Assembly: GCF_000515215.1 (NCBI RefSeq)
Contig: NZ_KI911557.1
Coordinates: 3,653,741-3,717,740 of the forward strand
From: Methylomonas sp. 11b
GTDB lineage: Bacteria > Pseudomonadota > Gammaproteobacteria > Methylococcales > Methylomonadaceae
Direction: 5' to 3'
DNA length: 64,000 nucleotides
Part shown: positions 55,405 to 63,632 of the stretch, in pieces
Layout of the letters: each line of letters starts with the position of its first letter
How positions within the stretch are numbered: the stretch's first letter is position 1
Made by a program: the position numbers and the translations under genes
Notes under the pieces: generated by a model
Databases searched by the model: none
What the model saw: the letters and a program-made list of their open reading frames with translations, nothing else
Told to the model about the DNA's origin: nothing

Positions 55405-55866
55405 ATGGCTACATATCGGGAAACGCCCTATGGGGTGTTCAATTATCTGGTCAACCTGGGCGACGGCAGCGAAGGCGAAGTGCAGGGCGGCTTTTCCGAG
55501 GTATCGGGTCTGAATGCCGAAGTGACGGTAGCGGAATACCGTAACGGCAACGAAGCGGTGAACTATGTACGCAAGATTCCGGCCATCAACAAGGCCGGCG
55601 ACGTGACGTTGAAACGCGGCGTGATCGGCGCTGAAAACATTTATAACTGGCTGGAGCAAATTCGCGGCGGCGATGTGACCGCCAAGCGCGACGTAGTGAT
55701 CAAGCTTAAAAACGAAGATCCCACCAGCGCCAGTGCTGTAGTCACCTGGAAACTGGTCAGGGCCATGCCGATCAAATGGACAGGGCCGACCTTAACCGCC
55801 AAGGGCGGCAGCGACGTGGCGATGGAAGAGCTGGTGCTCTCGGTCGAAACCATCATCCAAAGCTAG
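55405..55866 (+). CDS. eCIS inner tube protein, first copy
   Basis: 153-aa tube subunit of the T4 gp19/Pvc1-Pvc5 family. It has the order GFSEVSGLNAEVTVAEYRNG, KRGVIGAENIYNWLEQIR, KLVRAMPIKWTGPTL and AMEELVLSVETI. It stacks as hexameric rings inside the sheath. It lies 21 nt after the sheath gene. Confidence 0.94.
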   Translation: MATYRETPYGVFNYLVNLGDGSEGEVQGGFSEVSGLNAEVTVAEYRNGNEAVNYVRKIPAINKAGDVTLKRGVIGAENIYNWLEQIRGGDVTAKRDVVIKLKNEDPTSASAVVTWKLVRAMPIKWTGPTLTAKGGSDVAMEELVLSVETIIQS

Positions 55867-55881
55867 CCGGAGCGATAGCGA

Positions 55882-57384
55882 ATGGAATTGTTAGCGGGAG
55901 CGCGTATTGCCTTGACGCCACGGCCGGTTGAACGCCGGATTGCGGCGCTGCAAGCGGCCATGCTCGGCCATTGTCCGGGCCGGGTCAGGCTTGAGCGCCT
56001 GCTGCAATTGCCGGCGGCGCTGGCTGATATGCGTGCGGTCGGATACGGCTTGGCGGTCGATGCCTTGTTGCGCCCCGGTGCTGTCAGCGAACTTTACCAT
56101 CTGCCGATACCGTTGCAGTCCAGCGCCGAATTTCACGACATTTTCCCGGATGCGCTGGATTCCGAGACCGCATACGTCAGCCTGTTAGCCGGTAAAAAAG
56201 CCTGGCTGGGGCTGGCGGTAGACGATTTTTTCTCCAACGGCGGTGAAAAACTGTGGGTGCTTCGTATACCGGAAAGTGCGGGACAAGCCGGTTTTCTGCC
56301 CGCTGCCAACACGCAATTGCACGATATTGCTACCCTCCAAGGCTTGGCCTGTGTATTGGTGATTCCGGCCTTGGGCGTAGTGAGTTTTCCCGATTTGGAA
56401 CGTCTGCAAATACCGCCGCGCCTGCCGGATATTCCCAGGGTACGTCTTGAAAACAACGATCCGCAGTTCCTGCCGTGCACGCAAAATACCGATGACGATC
56501 ACCGCGAACGCCGTTACAGCAATGAGTTAATCGACATGCCGCCGCCTTGGCAATTGCCGCAGGTGTTGCGCGGCATGCTGCAATTCATCAGCAGTCATCG
56601 GCCGGATTTGCAATGTCTGTTCACCTTGCCGCTGTCCTACTCCGGCGAACTGGATAGCCCGGTAATCGATCCGGCGGCTTTGAGCGCACTGGCCGGGTAT
56701 CAAGAAAATCGGGATGCGGCGCAAGCGCTAAGGTATGTGCAGTTTTTGTTTCCATACTTACGCGGGCCGCGCTTTGCCTTGCATAGCCCGGTTGGTTTGA
56801 TCGCCGGCCAGCAGGCGGCAGCGGCGCGCCGCGACGGCCCTTGGCGCTCGATGGCGGCCAAACCCTTAAACACTGACGCTTTGCCCTATCCGCGTTTGTC
56901 CATCGCCCAAACCTTGGTGTTACGCGATAAGCCCGGCATCAGCGTGATCAACTATCGCCATTCGTTTAGCGGCGGCGCGCAACTCAGTCTCGACGACGAA
57001 CGCCTCGTGGTGCCAGCCTTGCCGGTCGCCGATTATCCGTTCGACCGCCAGCGATACGACGGTTTTCGTTCCGCGGAAGTGATGCGTTTCCTGGGTTTTT
57101 TGCGCCGGCAATTGCAGGCCTTGGGCGAGCAATTGATCTTTAATCTGGATTACCGCGACCCCCGCCCGCGTTTGCTGCTGGAACAGTTTTTCCGGCGTTT
57201 ATACAGCCAGGGTGCGTTGCGCGGCGCGTCTGCGGAGCAAGCTTTCTCGATCAGCGAATCGACACCGCAGGAAGGGGCGGTGCTCTACGAGATCATGCTG
57301 GCGCCGGCCTTTCCGATAGACAAGCTATTTCTGACCTTCGCCAATCTGAACGGCGAATGGCGTTCGGAGGTGGTCGATGGCTGA
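55882..57384 (+). CDS. Second, divergent sheath-like eCIS protein
   Basis: 500-aa protein. Residues ~105-128 (GLAVDDFFSNGGEKLWVLRI) align with the FFDGGGKQLYVSRV motif of sheath proteins, and the C-terminus (MRFLGFLRRQLQALGEQLIFN, LLEQFFRRLYSQGALRGAS, LAPAFPIDKLFLTF) follows the sheath C-terminal domain pattern. It lacks the PEYLAPGVYVEE start and the long insertion domain of the first sheath. It may form a specialised ring at one end of the sheath. It sits between two tube genes and overlaps the next one by 8 nt. Confidence 0.72.
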   Translation: MELLAGARIALTPRPVERRIAALQAAMLGHCPGRVRLERLLQLPAALADMRAVGYGLAVDALLRPGAVSELYHLPIPLQSSAEFHDIFPDALDSETAYVSLLAGKKAWLGLAVDDFFSNGGEKLWVLRIPESAGQAGFLPAANTQLHDIATLQGLACVLVIPALGVVSFPDLERLQIPPRLPDIPRVRLENNDPQFLPCTQNTDDDHRERRYSNELIDMPPPWQLPQVLRGMLQFISSHRPDLQCLFTLPLSYSGELDSPVIDPAALSALAGYQENRDAAQALRYVQFLFPYLRGPRFALHSPVGLIAGQQAAAARRDGPWRSMAAKPLNTDALPYPRLSIAQTLVLRDKPGISVINYRHSFSGGAQLSLDDERLVVPALPVADYPFDRQRYDGFRSAEVMRFLGFLRRQLQALGEQLIFNLDYRDPRPRLLLEQFFRRLYSQGALRGASAEQAFSISESTPQEGAVLYEIMLAPAFPIDKLFLTFANLNGEWRSEVVDG

Positions 57385-57889
57385 AGTCAGCGAATTCGTC
57401 GCCTTTCGCTTCAAGGTCAATCTGTACAACAGCGACCAGAGCAGCTTGTTATGCAGCGGTTATTTCAGCGAAGTGACCGGCTTCGAAGCGACGATGGAAC
57501 CTAAGGTCATCAACGAGGGTGGCCATAATTGGGGTGAACATCACCGCTCCGGGCCGACTAAATTCGCGCCGATTATTTTGAAACGCGGCGTCACCGACAT
57601 CAACGATTTATGGTCCTGGTTCGACATCACCACCAGCCAGGCCAACTACGGTTACCGGCTGAGCGGCGAGATTATCGTGTTCGGCAATCCCAGCGTCAGC
57701 GGCGGCAACGTCACCGATAACGCGGTGCTGGTTTGGAAACTCAGCGGGGTGTTGCCGACCAAGTTCAAAGGCCCGGATTTGTCGGCCACTGCCAGCCAGG
57801 TGGCGATCGAAGAACTGCATCTGGTGCATCAAGGCCTGGAATTGCAAAGGCCGGCTCCAACCAGTACGCAAGGCAGGGGGACAGCATGA
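57377..57889 (+). CDS. eCIS tube protein, second copy
   Basis: 170-aa protein of the same gp19/Pvc5 fold: FRFKVNLYNSDQSS, GYFSEVTGFEATMEPKVINEGG, LKRGVTDINDLWSWFD, VLVWKLSGVLPTKFKGPDL, AIEELHLVHQGLEL. It diverges strongly from the 153-aa tube protein. In PVC/AFP particles such a second tube protein connects tube to spike. It overlaps the divergent sheath gene by 8 nt and the next gene by 4. Confidence 0.92.
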   Translation: MAEVSEFVAFRFKVNLYNSDQSSLLCSGYFSEVTGFEATMEPKVINEGGHNWGEHHRSGPTKFAPIILKRGVTDINDLWSWFDITTSQANYGYRLSGEIIVFGNPSVSGGNVTDNAVLVWKLSGVLPTKFKGPDLSATASQVAIEELHLVHQGLELQRPAPTSTQGRGTA

Positions 57890-59139
57890 TAGCCATAGAA
57901 CGCGGCAAACTGATCCCGGTCAACGGCGACAACGACAGTCCTGATCTGGATAACGCCATCGACGTGCAATTCAATCCGTCCAGCCTGAAAGTCAGTCTGG
58001 CGAACACGTTGAAAGAAAACGCCCGCAACGGCAATAGTCGCGCCGCGCAGTTTGTCGATAAGAGCTCGTCCAACTTGACCATAGAACTGATTTTCGACAC
58101 CACGTATATCGAAGCGCCCGGCGGCGGAGAGGGCGGCGGGCAGACCGCCAGCAGTGCCGGCAGCAACAGCAGCTCCAAGAAAGCCATCGAGCAGGGCTCG
58201 GACGTGCGGCTGGAGACCAAAAAAATTGCCGATACCTTTATTAAGCCGGTAGAAGACGGCAAAAAAATGAAGGCGCCTAAGCGCTGTTTATTTCAATGGG
58301 GGGCGTTTGAGTTTTTGGGCCTGGTACAGAGCTTTGACGAAACCCTGGATTTCTTCTCGCCGGAAGGCCGGCCGCTGCGCGCCACCGTGTCCTTAAAGCT
58401 CAGCGAAGACCGCTACCAATTCCGTAACCGTGCTGTGGAGCAAGCCGCCCGCAACACGCCCAGCCTGAGTTCGACCGGCGCCGGCCCGCAAGGCGGTTCC
58501 GGACAGAATGCCGCACCGGTGCCCGGCGGTAGCGGCGAAGGTGCCGGTAACTGGCGGGATACTTCGCTGTTTAACGGCATAGAGTCACCGAGAATGCCGT
58601 CTCTATCGGTGGTGGCGGTGCCTAGCCTGAGCTTGAGTGCTTCGGTGGGCATTAGCGGTGGGATGGGTTTTGGCTTAAGTGCTGGCGTCAATATCAGTGG
58701 TGGTATCTGCGCCAATGTTTCGGCAAGCCTGACTGCCTCAGTCAGTGTCGGTGGCGGCGCTGTCGCCGGTTCGACCAATAGTGCCGGCGGGGCAAAAGCT
58801 GCGCCACAAGCGGTACCACCGGCAAGTCCGGCGTTTAAATTCGGCAATTCCGCCAGCCTAGGTACCGGCATTGAAGGTGCGTTCAGCCCGGCTGGAAAAA
58901 AGGGCAGCTTGAATGCAGCTAACATTCAGACAGGCAGTGTGCCGCTAAGAGTCGATGCTGCGCAAACCTTTGGCGGCGTGCAAAACGGACAAGCGGTAAC
59001 TGCGGCGACCGGAGGGAGACCCTTATCAACAGCCGCCGCGAACCAAGCCGGTTCGGCAACTGTGACCCGCAAAAGTAGCGGCGTATCGGTAAGCAGTTTA
59101 TTAAAAGCCGCCGCCGACAGTGGCGTTGGTTTCGATTGA
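57886..59139 (+). CDS. eCIS tube-initiator-like (Pvc7/CIS_tube) protein with low-complexity tail
   Basis: 417-aa protein. The first ~190 residues are the CIS_tube domain: VQFNPSSLKVSLANTLKENA, SNLTIELIFDTTYIEA, PKRCLFQWGAFEFLGLVQSF and RPLRATVSLKLSEDRYQFRN. Typical Pvc7 proteins continue into a LysM domain; none is visible here. Instead residues ~220-410 are rich in Gly, Ser, Ala and Val (SLSLSASVGISGGMGFGLSA...), with repeated short ISGG/SVGGG-like units. ATG 57886 overlaps the tube gene stop (ATGA). The tail may be a flexible linker or an assembly region. Confidence 0.82.
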   Translation: MIAIERGKLIPVNGDNDSPDLDNAIDVQFNPSSLKVSLANTLKENARNGNSRAAQFVDKSSSNLTIELIFDTTYIEAPGGGEGGGQTASSAGSNSSSKKAIEQGSDVRLETKKIADTFIKPVEDGKKMKAPKRCLFQWGAFEFLGLVQSFDETLDFFSPEGRPLRATVSLKLSEDRYQFRNRAVEQAARNTPSLSSTGAGPQGGSGQNAAPVPGGSGEGAGNWRDTSLFNGIESPRMPSLSVVAVPSLSLSASVGISGGMGFGLSAGVNISGGICANVSASLTASVSVGGGAVAGSTNSAGGAKAAPQAVPPASPAFKFGNSASLGTGIEGAFSPAGKKGSLNAANIQTGSVPLRVDAAQTFGGVQNGQAVTAATGGRPLSTAAANQAGSATVTRKSSGVSVSSLLKAAADSGVGFD

Positions 59140-59152
59140 GCAGGAATTAGAA

Positions 59153-59320
59153 ATGCCGGTTTTGATAGACGAAGTGATATTGGACGTGCAAGACGGTGTC
59201 ACCGAATCCGCCGAGCAACAACCGGCTGCCCAGCAGACGCCGTTGTCGCCTGCGGAACTCGAATTGACGCAAATGCTGGAATTGATCAGGCAGAGGCAGG
59301 AGCGGTTGAGGATTGATTGA
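59153..59320 (+). CDS. Small eCIS protein, DUF5908-like
   Basis: 55-aa protein, MPVLIDEVILDVQDGV... then ...PAELELTQMLELIRQRQERL. The start pattern MPV-I-E-(V/L)-(I)- and a helical, charged C-terminus match the small DUF5908 proteins found in eCIS loci at this position. ATG 59153 has AGGA about 8 nt upstream and lies 13 nt after the CIS_tube gene. Its role in the particle is not established. Confidence 0.7.
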   Translation: MPVLIDEVILDVQDGVTESAEQQPAAQQTPLSPAELELTQMLELIRQRQERLRID

Positions 59321-59350
59321 GAGGAGAAAGTTGAGAACATAGATTTTAAT

Positions 59351-59389
59351 CCCCTCACCCTAGCCCTCTCCCGGAGGGAGAGGGGATTT
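59351..59389. repeat. CCCTCACCCTAGCCC-type palindromic repeat
   Basis: CCCTCTCCC (59364-59372) pairs with GGGAGAGGG (59376-59384), preceded by CCCCTCACCCTAG. This sequence type is dispersed in many gammaproteobacterial intergenic regions. As RNA it makes a strong 9-bp hairpin and could attenuate transcription inside the eCIS operon. Confidence 0.75.
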
Positions 59390-59424
59390 GTAAAAGGGTT
59401 TTAGGAGACTTTAAGTTGCGGAAG

Positions 59425-59821
59425 CGGTTTCTTCCCGTATGCCGCGCCGAGCACCGGAGCTTTTGAACGGACAAATCGGCAGGATAGCCGATTTGCATGC
59501 GGAGCACCCGTGAGGGCGAGGTACAGGGACGTACCGAGTGAGCAGCCCGTAGGGGCGCCGCATGGATGCGGCGCGTTGTCGAAGGGGCAGGAAGCCCCTT
59601 TCGGCAACCCCGTTCAAAAGCGAGGAGCGCAGGGAATAAGCGGCATCCGGGTGGCCTTTCTTTTGGTGATTTTTCTTTGGCGGAGCACAAATTCGCCTGG
59701 AGCGAATTTGAACAGCCGACTGGCTGGCCCGCAGGGCGAAAACCACGGACGGTTTTCGTAGCGAAAGTATCGCGGTTGTCGGTCCGCGAACCGACATTAG
59801 AAAAACCGTCGCGTTAGCGAC
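59425..59821 (-). repeat. Dispersed intergenic repeat, copy C (inside the eCIS operon)
   Basis: Reverse complement of copy A (4289-4550) with the same ends: GTCGC-N4-GCGAC hairpin at 59808-59821 and the GCCGCGCCGAGCACCGGAGC block near 59440-59460. It is longer than copy A because of two extra segments, roughly 59467-59550 (CGTGAGGGCGAGGTACAGGG) and 59690-59790 (CGAAAACCACGGACGG). With the palindrome at 59351-59389 it fills the 539-bp gap between the DUF5908-like gene and the gpD-like gene. Confidence 0.85.
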
Positions 59822-59859
59822 TCAAAAATAAATAAACAACAACAAATAAAAACAACACT

Positions 59860-60906
59860 ATGCCCGAAACCGCCTTCACCAGCTCCCGCCCAACGATCAA
59901 GATCGACGGCGAACAACGCGATGACCTGCAGCAGGCCTTGCTGGCGATGCAAGTCAATCTGCCCTTGCACGGCTGCGCGCATGCCGAATTGCAGCTGTCC
60001 AATTGGGGTAGGCCGGAGGGTGGGCAAGATCCTGACTTTGCCTTGAACGACATAGCCTTGGGTGCCGGCGTCGAGATCGAAATGGGCAGCGACACCCCGC
60101 AACAGCTGTTCAGCGGTGAGATTACCGCGATAGAGGAAAGCTACGGCGAAGGCGCGCCCAACATCGCGCTGCTGCTGCAAGATAGACTGCACAGATTGGC
60201 GCGCAGTCGGCATAACCGCAGCTTTGAAGATCAAAGTCCTGACGATTTAGTGCAAGCCGTCGCCGGCGAGGCTGGCCTGCAAGCCGATGCCGCGCTGTCC
60301 GCCATCACCGCCACTTGGCACCAACTCAACGAAAGCGATTTGGCGTTTTTAATGCGGATCGGCAATCGCTTCGATATTGCGGTGCGGCTGGACGGCAATC
60401 GTCTGCGCGCCAAGGCCGAAGAATCCGATCCTAATCCGATCGAGCTCAGCGCCCAGGACAGTGCCCTGAAAGTACGCTTGATCGCCGATTTGAATCATCA
60501 ACCGCTCAGCAGTCAGGTCAATGGCTATAACCTGGCTAGTGCTGAACCAGTGGATTTTACCGCCGACGCAATGACGCCGGCGCCCAGCGGCACCAGTGCG
60601 GCGGCGGCTTTAGGCAATCTGAGCTGGCCCGGCCCGGAAATTGTCCCGCAGCCGTTTCCCGGCACCAGCAGCGAGGCTGAAGCCTACGCCAAGGCCGCGT
60701 TCAAACGCCAAGCCAAACGCTTTATTCAAGGCGAGATCGTCTGCCAAGGCGAGGCGACCCTAAAACCAGGCCGGGAAGTGGAATTGGACGGCGTGTCGCC
60801 GCGCCTGAAAGGCCGCTACCAAATCGTGCATTGCGTGCACCGCTTCGATAACAACAGCGGTTTCGAAACGCATCTTAAAGTCAATAAAGGCGGGTGGCAG
60901 TCATGA
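59860..60906 (+). CDS. eCIS spike protein, gpD-like part
   Basis: 348-aa protein of the phage late control D/VgrG N-terminal family: an initial domain with DDLQQALLAMQVNLPL, then GRPEGGQDPDFALNDIALGAG, LFSGEITAIEESYGE, DLVQAVAGEAGLQADA, LAFLMRIGNRFDIAVRL and a C-terminal PGREVELDGVSPRLKGRYQIV. It forms the spike hub. In PVC/AFP systems gpD- and gpV-like parts are one VgrG-type protein (Pvc8); here they are separate, joined by an ATGA overlap. Confidence 0.9.
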   Translation: MPETAFTSSRPTIKIDGEQRDDLQQALLAMQVNLPLHGCAHAELQLSNWGRPEGGQDPDFALNDIALGAGVEIEMGSDTPQQLFSGEITAIEESYGEGAPNIALLLQDRLHRLARSRHNRSFEDQSPDDLVQAVAGEAGLQADAALSAITATWHQLNESDLAFLMRIGNRFDIAVRLDGNRLRAKAEESDPNPIELSAQDSALKVRLIADLNHQPLSSQVNGYNLASAEPVDFTADAMTPAPSGTSAAAALGNLSWPGPEIVPQPFPGTSSEAEAYAKAAFKRQAKRFIQGEIVCQGEATLKPGREVELDGVSPRLKGRYQIVHCVHRFDNNSGFETHLKVNKGGWQS

Positions 60907-61544
60907 ACAGTCACGCCTTGGGCAATCTGCACAGTTTGCAACTCGGCCAGGTCACCGACAACGCCGACCCGGATAGCCGTGGCCGCATCAAGGTGCGCTT
61001 GCTGGCGACGCAGATGGAATTATGGGCCGGCGTCGTCGCGCCGTCCGCCGGTCAGGGGTACGGTGCCAGTTTTGTGCCGCGTCTGGAAGAAATCGTGGTG
61101 CTGGCCTTCATCAACCCGGAAATGCCGTTGGTGCTGGGCAGTGTTTGGGCCGGTAGCAGCAGCGTGCCGGCAGAGGCCGATCCGCAGGAAGATCATTATG
61201 TGATCCGCACCCCGCAGGAAACGGTGTTGGATTTCGACGACGGCAACGGCCCGAAAGTGGAATTGCGTACCCGCTCCGGTTACAAGATTTCGATAGACGA
61301 AGCCGGCGGCGGGGAAATCGTTATCGAGCGCGCCGACCAGAGCGTTACGCTCAACAGCAGCAGCATTGCGGTGCGCAGCAGCGGCAGCGTCACGGTCGAT
61401 GCCAGCACAGTCACCATTAACGCCAGCATGGTGACGGTGAATGCCAGCATGTCCAAGTTCAGCGGCGTGGTGCAAGCCGACACCGTGATCGCTACCTCGG
61501 TGGTGGGCAGTTCCTACACGCCGGGCGCCGGCAATATTTGGTAA
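60903..61544 (+). CDS. eCIS spike protein, gpV-like part
   Basis: 213-aa protein. An OB-fold (~12-95; GQVTDNADPDSRGRIKVRLL, GASFVPRLEEIVVLAFIN, PLVLGSVWAG) is followed by a beta-helical needle rich in V, T and S (VTLNSSSIAVRSSGSVTVDA, TINASMVTVNA), as in gpV/VgrG tips. A separate PAAR tip protein would be expected further on. It starts at ATG 60903, inside the gpD stop. Confidence 0.92.
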   Translation: MNSHALGNLHSLQLGQVTDNADPDSRGRIKVRLLATQMELWAGVVAPSAGQGYGASFVPRLEEIVVLAFINPEMPLVLGSVWAGSSSVPAEADPQEDHYVIRTPQETVLDFDDGNGPKVELRTRSGYKISIDEAGGGEIVIERADQSVTLNSSSIAVRSSGSVTVDASTVTINASMVTVNASMSKFSGVVQADTVIATSVVGSSYTPGAGNIW

Positions 61545-61550
61545 GGGATT

Positions 61551-63215
61551 ATGAAAATAGAGCAGGCGCTGCATCCGCTTAAATTGAAACCGCCGTTTTA
61601 TCAAGAGGGCGGACAATGCGGCTTGCATCGTTATCTGGATGCGGAGTTTATTAATCGCTTCAAGCAGGACATGCAGCGTCGCCAGTTTGATTTGCCACAG
61701 TTCAATGCCTGGCAGCAGGAGGAACGTCACAGTCGCCATGGCCAGCAGCCGGTGCTGCGCCTACCGCTGCATCGGGCCTTTCATATTGTCAGTTGCGAAG
61801 TGGTTTGCGACCGCTTCGGCGAGCCGGCGCTGGATCCGCAAAAAATTAGCTCGGCCGGCTTCGTGATTCGCCGGCTCAGTGGTGGTCGCGAGCAGGCCTG
61901 GATGCTGGAAGACGGTGAAGCGTTGGGCTGGCAAGACGCGCCCAGCGAACTGCGTGACCCTGATTTGCATCGCCGGCTGTGCGCCAACGGCGTGCTGCAC
62001 AAACGCGATGATCAGGCGGCCTATAGCGGCGAGGAAGTACATCCCTTGCATGTGTTAAAAACCAGCGATGCCAACCGTAAAACCCACACGCTGTTGTTCG
62101 GTTATTTGCCGCTCGGCGGTTTTTATTATCTGCGTGATGTCAGTCAGGCTTTCGATAGTACCGATCAAGCGCAAACCGCCAGCGTCGCGGCGGCGATGTT
62201 GCCTTGGCCGTTCGGTTATCGGCAGCCGTTGAATCAAACCTGGCTGGCCGAACACAGCAAGCCGGTGGCGCAAGGCGTAGCCAGCAAAGCCTGTTTCGAG
62301 TTGCTGAGAATGCTGGTCAACCGCTATCACCTCGGCGAAGCCGGCATTGCCGAGAATGCCGTGCTGGAAAATAAAGCGCAGCAACTGTGGCTGTACGACG
62401 AAGCCAAACTGCCGGCGGGTTTGCAAGGCCAAGCCTACACCGAAATCAGCCAGGGCTTGTTCGCCGCATATCGGCAGCAAAGCTTTTACAGCTATCTACA
62501 AGCCTGCTTTGCATTAGGCGGCGAAAACCCGCTGGTGCGTTGGCTAATTCTGCAAGAACAAGTGATCGATGCGGTCGGCGGCTTGGACAAATTAGGGGCA
62601 TTACCGGCCTTGCCGAATGCCAACGGTGTGGGCAATCTCAATTTGACCCTGTTGCTGCTGGCCGCCGATGCCCAGGAAATTCGAGTGTTGCTGGGCCAAC
62701 GCCTCAGCGATCAGGCTCTGAGCAAGGTCAAGGAAATCCCTCTGCCCAAGTTTGCGCAAAATGCAGGCGATGTCTATCAAATAGTGGCCTTCGTCCGTGC
62801 CAAAAACGATCAGGGGCAAGAACAGATTCAATGGGCCAATGCCGACACCCGCAGCATTCACTTCCGCGTCGCCGCGCCCTTCGATCCGGATGCCAGCCGA
62901 CCAGCCTTGATCCAGATGCCGTCGTTGGCCGATCTGCGCCGTGGTCTGGCCAAGGGCGCGGCGATGATTACGCCGGCCGATACCTTCGATTTGATGAACA
63001 AGCTGAAATTGAACAAAGGCGCCAGCGAAGACACGGTAAAAGACACTTCCGGCCCGGATTTTGGCATTCAATGGATTTGTTCGTTTAGCTTGCCGGTGAT
63101 TACGCTGGTGGCGATGATTTTGCTGATGATCATGATCTCGCTGCTGAACATCGTGTTTTTCTGGCTGCCGTGGGTACGGATTTGCTTGCCGTTTCCAAAA
63201 ATCAAAGGAGATTAA
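61551..63215 (+). CDS. eCIS-associated protein with C-terminal membrane segment, 554 aa
   Basis: 554-aa protein not assignable to a named family. The N-terminal ~480 residues are soluble, with HRYLDAEFINRFKQDM, VSCEVVCDRFGEPALDP and TLLFGYLPLGGFYYL. Residues ~509-545 (CSFSLPVITLVAMILLMIMI and SLLNIVFFWLPWV) are strongly hydrophobic and probably one or two membrane helices. AAGGGA precedes ATG 61551. It sits between spike and gp25 genes, where PVC/AFP has no equivalent I know. It may anchor the particle to a membrane. Confidence 0.72.
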   Translation: MKIEQALHPLKLKPPFYQEGGQCGLHRYLDAEFINRFKQDMQRRQFDLPQFNAWQQEERHSRHGQQPVLRLPLHRAFHIVSCEVVCDRFGEPALDPQKISSAGFVIRRLSGGREQAWMLEDGEALGWQDAPSELRDPDLHRRLCANGVLHKRDDQAAYSGEEVHPLHVLKTSDANRKTHTLLFGYLPLGGFYYLRDVSQAFDSTDQAQTASVAAAMLPWPFGYRQPLNQTWLAEHSKPVAQGVASKACFELLRMLVNRYHLGEAGIAENAVLENKAQQLWLYDEAKLPAGLQGQAYTEISQGLFAAYRQQSFYSYLQACFALGGENPLVRWLILQEQVIDAVGGLDKLGALPALPNANGVGNLNLTLLLLAADAQEIRVLLGQRLSDQALSKVKEIPLPKFAQNAGDVYQIVAFVRAKNDQGQEQIQWANADTRSIHFRVAAPFDPDASRPALIQMPSLADLRRGLAKGAAMITPADTFDLMNKLKLNKGASEDTVKDTSGPDFGIQWICSFSLPVITLVAMILLMIMISLLNIVFFWLPWVRICLPFPKIKGD

Positions 63216-63217
63216 GG

Positions 63218-63613
63218 ATGCGTACGCCGGTACCGGAAATTTTGAGTTGGCCCCTGGGAAATATCGACTCCGACGGGCGCTTGAGCTGGACGCGTGACGA
63301 TCAGAGTATTCGCGAAGTGATGCTTAACATCCTGCTGACCCGGCCCGGGGAACGCTTGCAACGGCCAAACTTCGGTGCCGGTTTATTAAACTTCGTACAT
63401 CAACCCAATAACGAAACCACCCGGCATTTGATTGCGGGTGTGGTGCGCAAATCGCTGGAGACCTGGGAACCTAGAGTGGAAATCGACGAAGTGCAAGTGC
63501 AGGCCAGTCCGGCCAGCGTCGCCGATGTGCATATCAATATCCGCTACCGGCTGCGTAACAGCCAGCGTCCGGCGGAACTGGGATTCACGCTAAACCTGAG
63601 CCTGCCGGCTTGA
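63218..63613 (+). CDS. eCIS baseplate protein, gp25/Pvc9 type
   Basis: 131-aa gp25-like baseplate wedge: IREVMLNILLTRPGERLQRPNFGAGLLNFVHQPNN is the family core, then EPRVEIDEVQVQASP and NIRYRLRNSQRPAEL. It joins the sheath start to the baseplate. ATG 63218 has AGGAG and AAGG upstream; a longer reading would overlap the previous gene. Confidence 0.95.
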   Translation: MRTPVPEILSWPLGNIDSDGRLSWTRDDQSIREVMLNILLTRPGERLQRPNFGAGLLNFVHQPNNETTRHLIAGVVRKSLETWEPRVEIDEVQVQASPASVADVHINIRYRLRNSQRPAELGFTLNLSLPA

Positions 63614-63632
63614 GGCTGCAAGAGAGGCCGCT

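Noticed and set aside
59467..59790. Short open frames within the dispersed repeat
   Set aside because: They fall in palindromic repeat sequence in several frames at once, with no ribosome site, and are broken in copy A.
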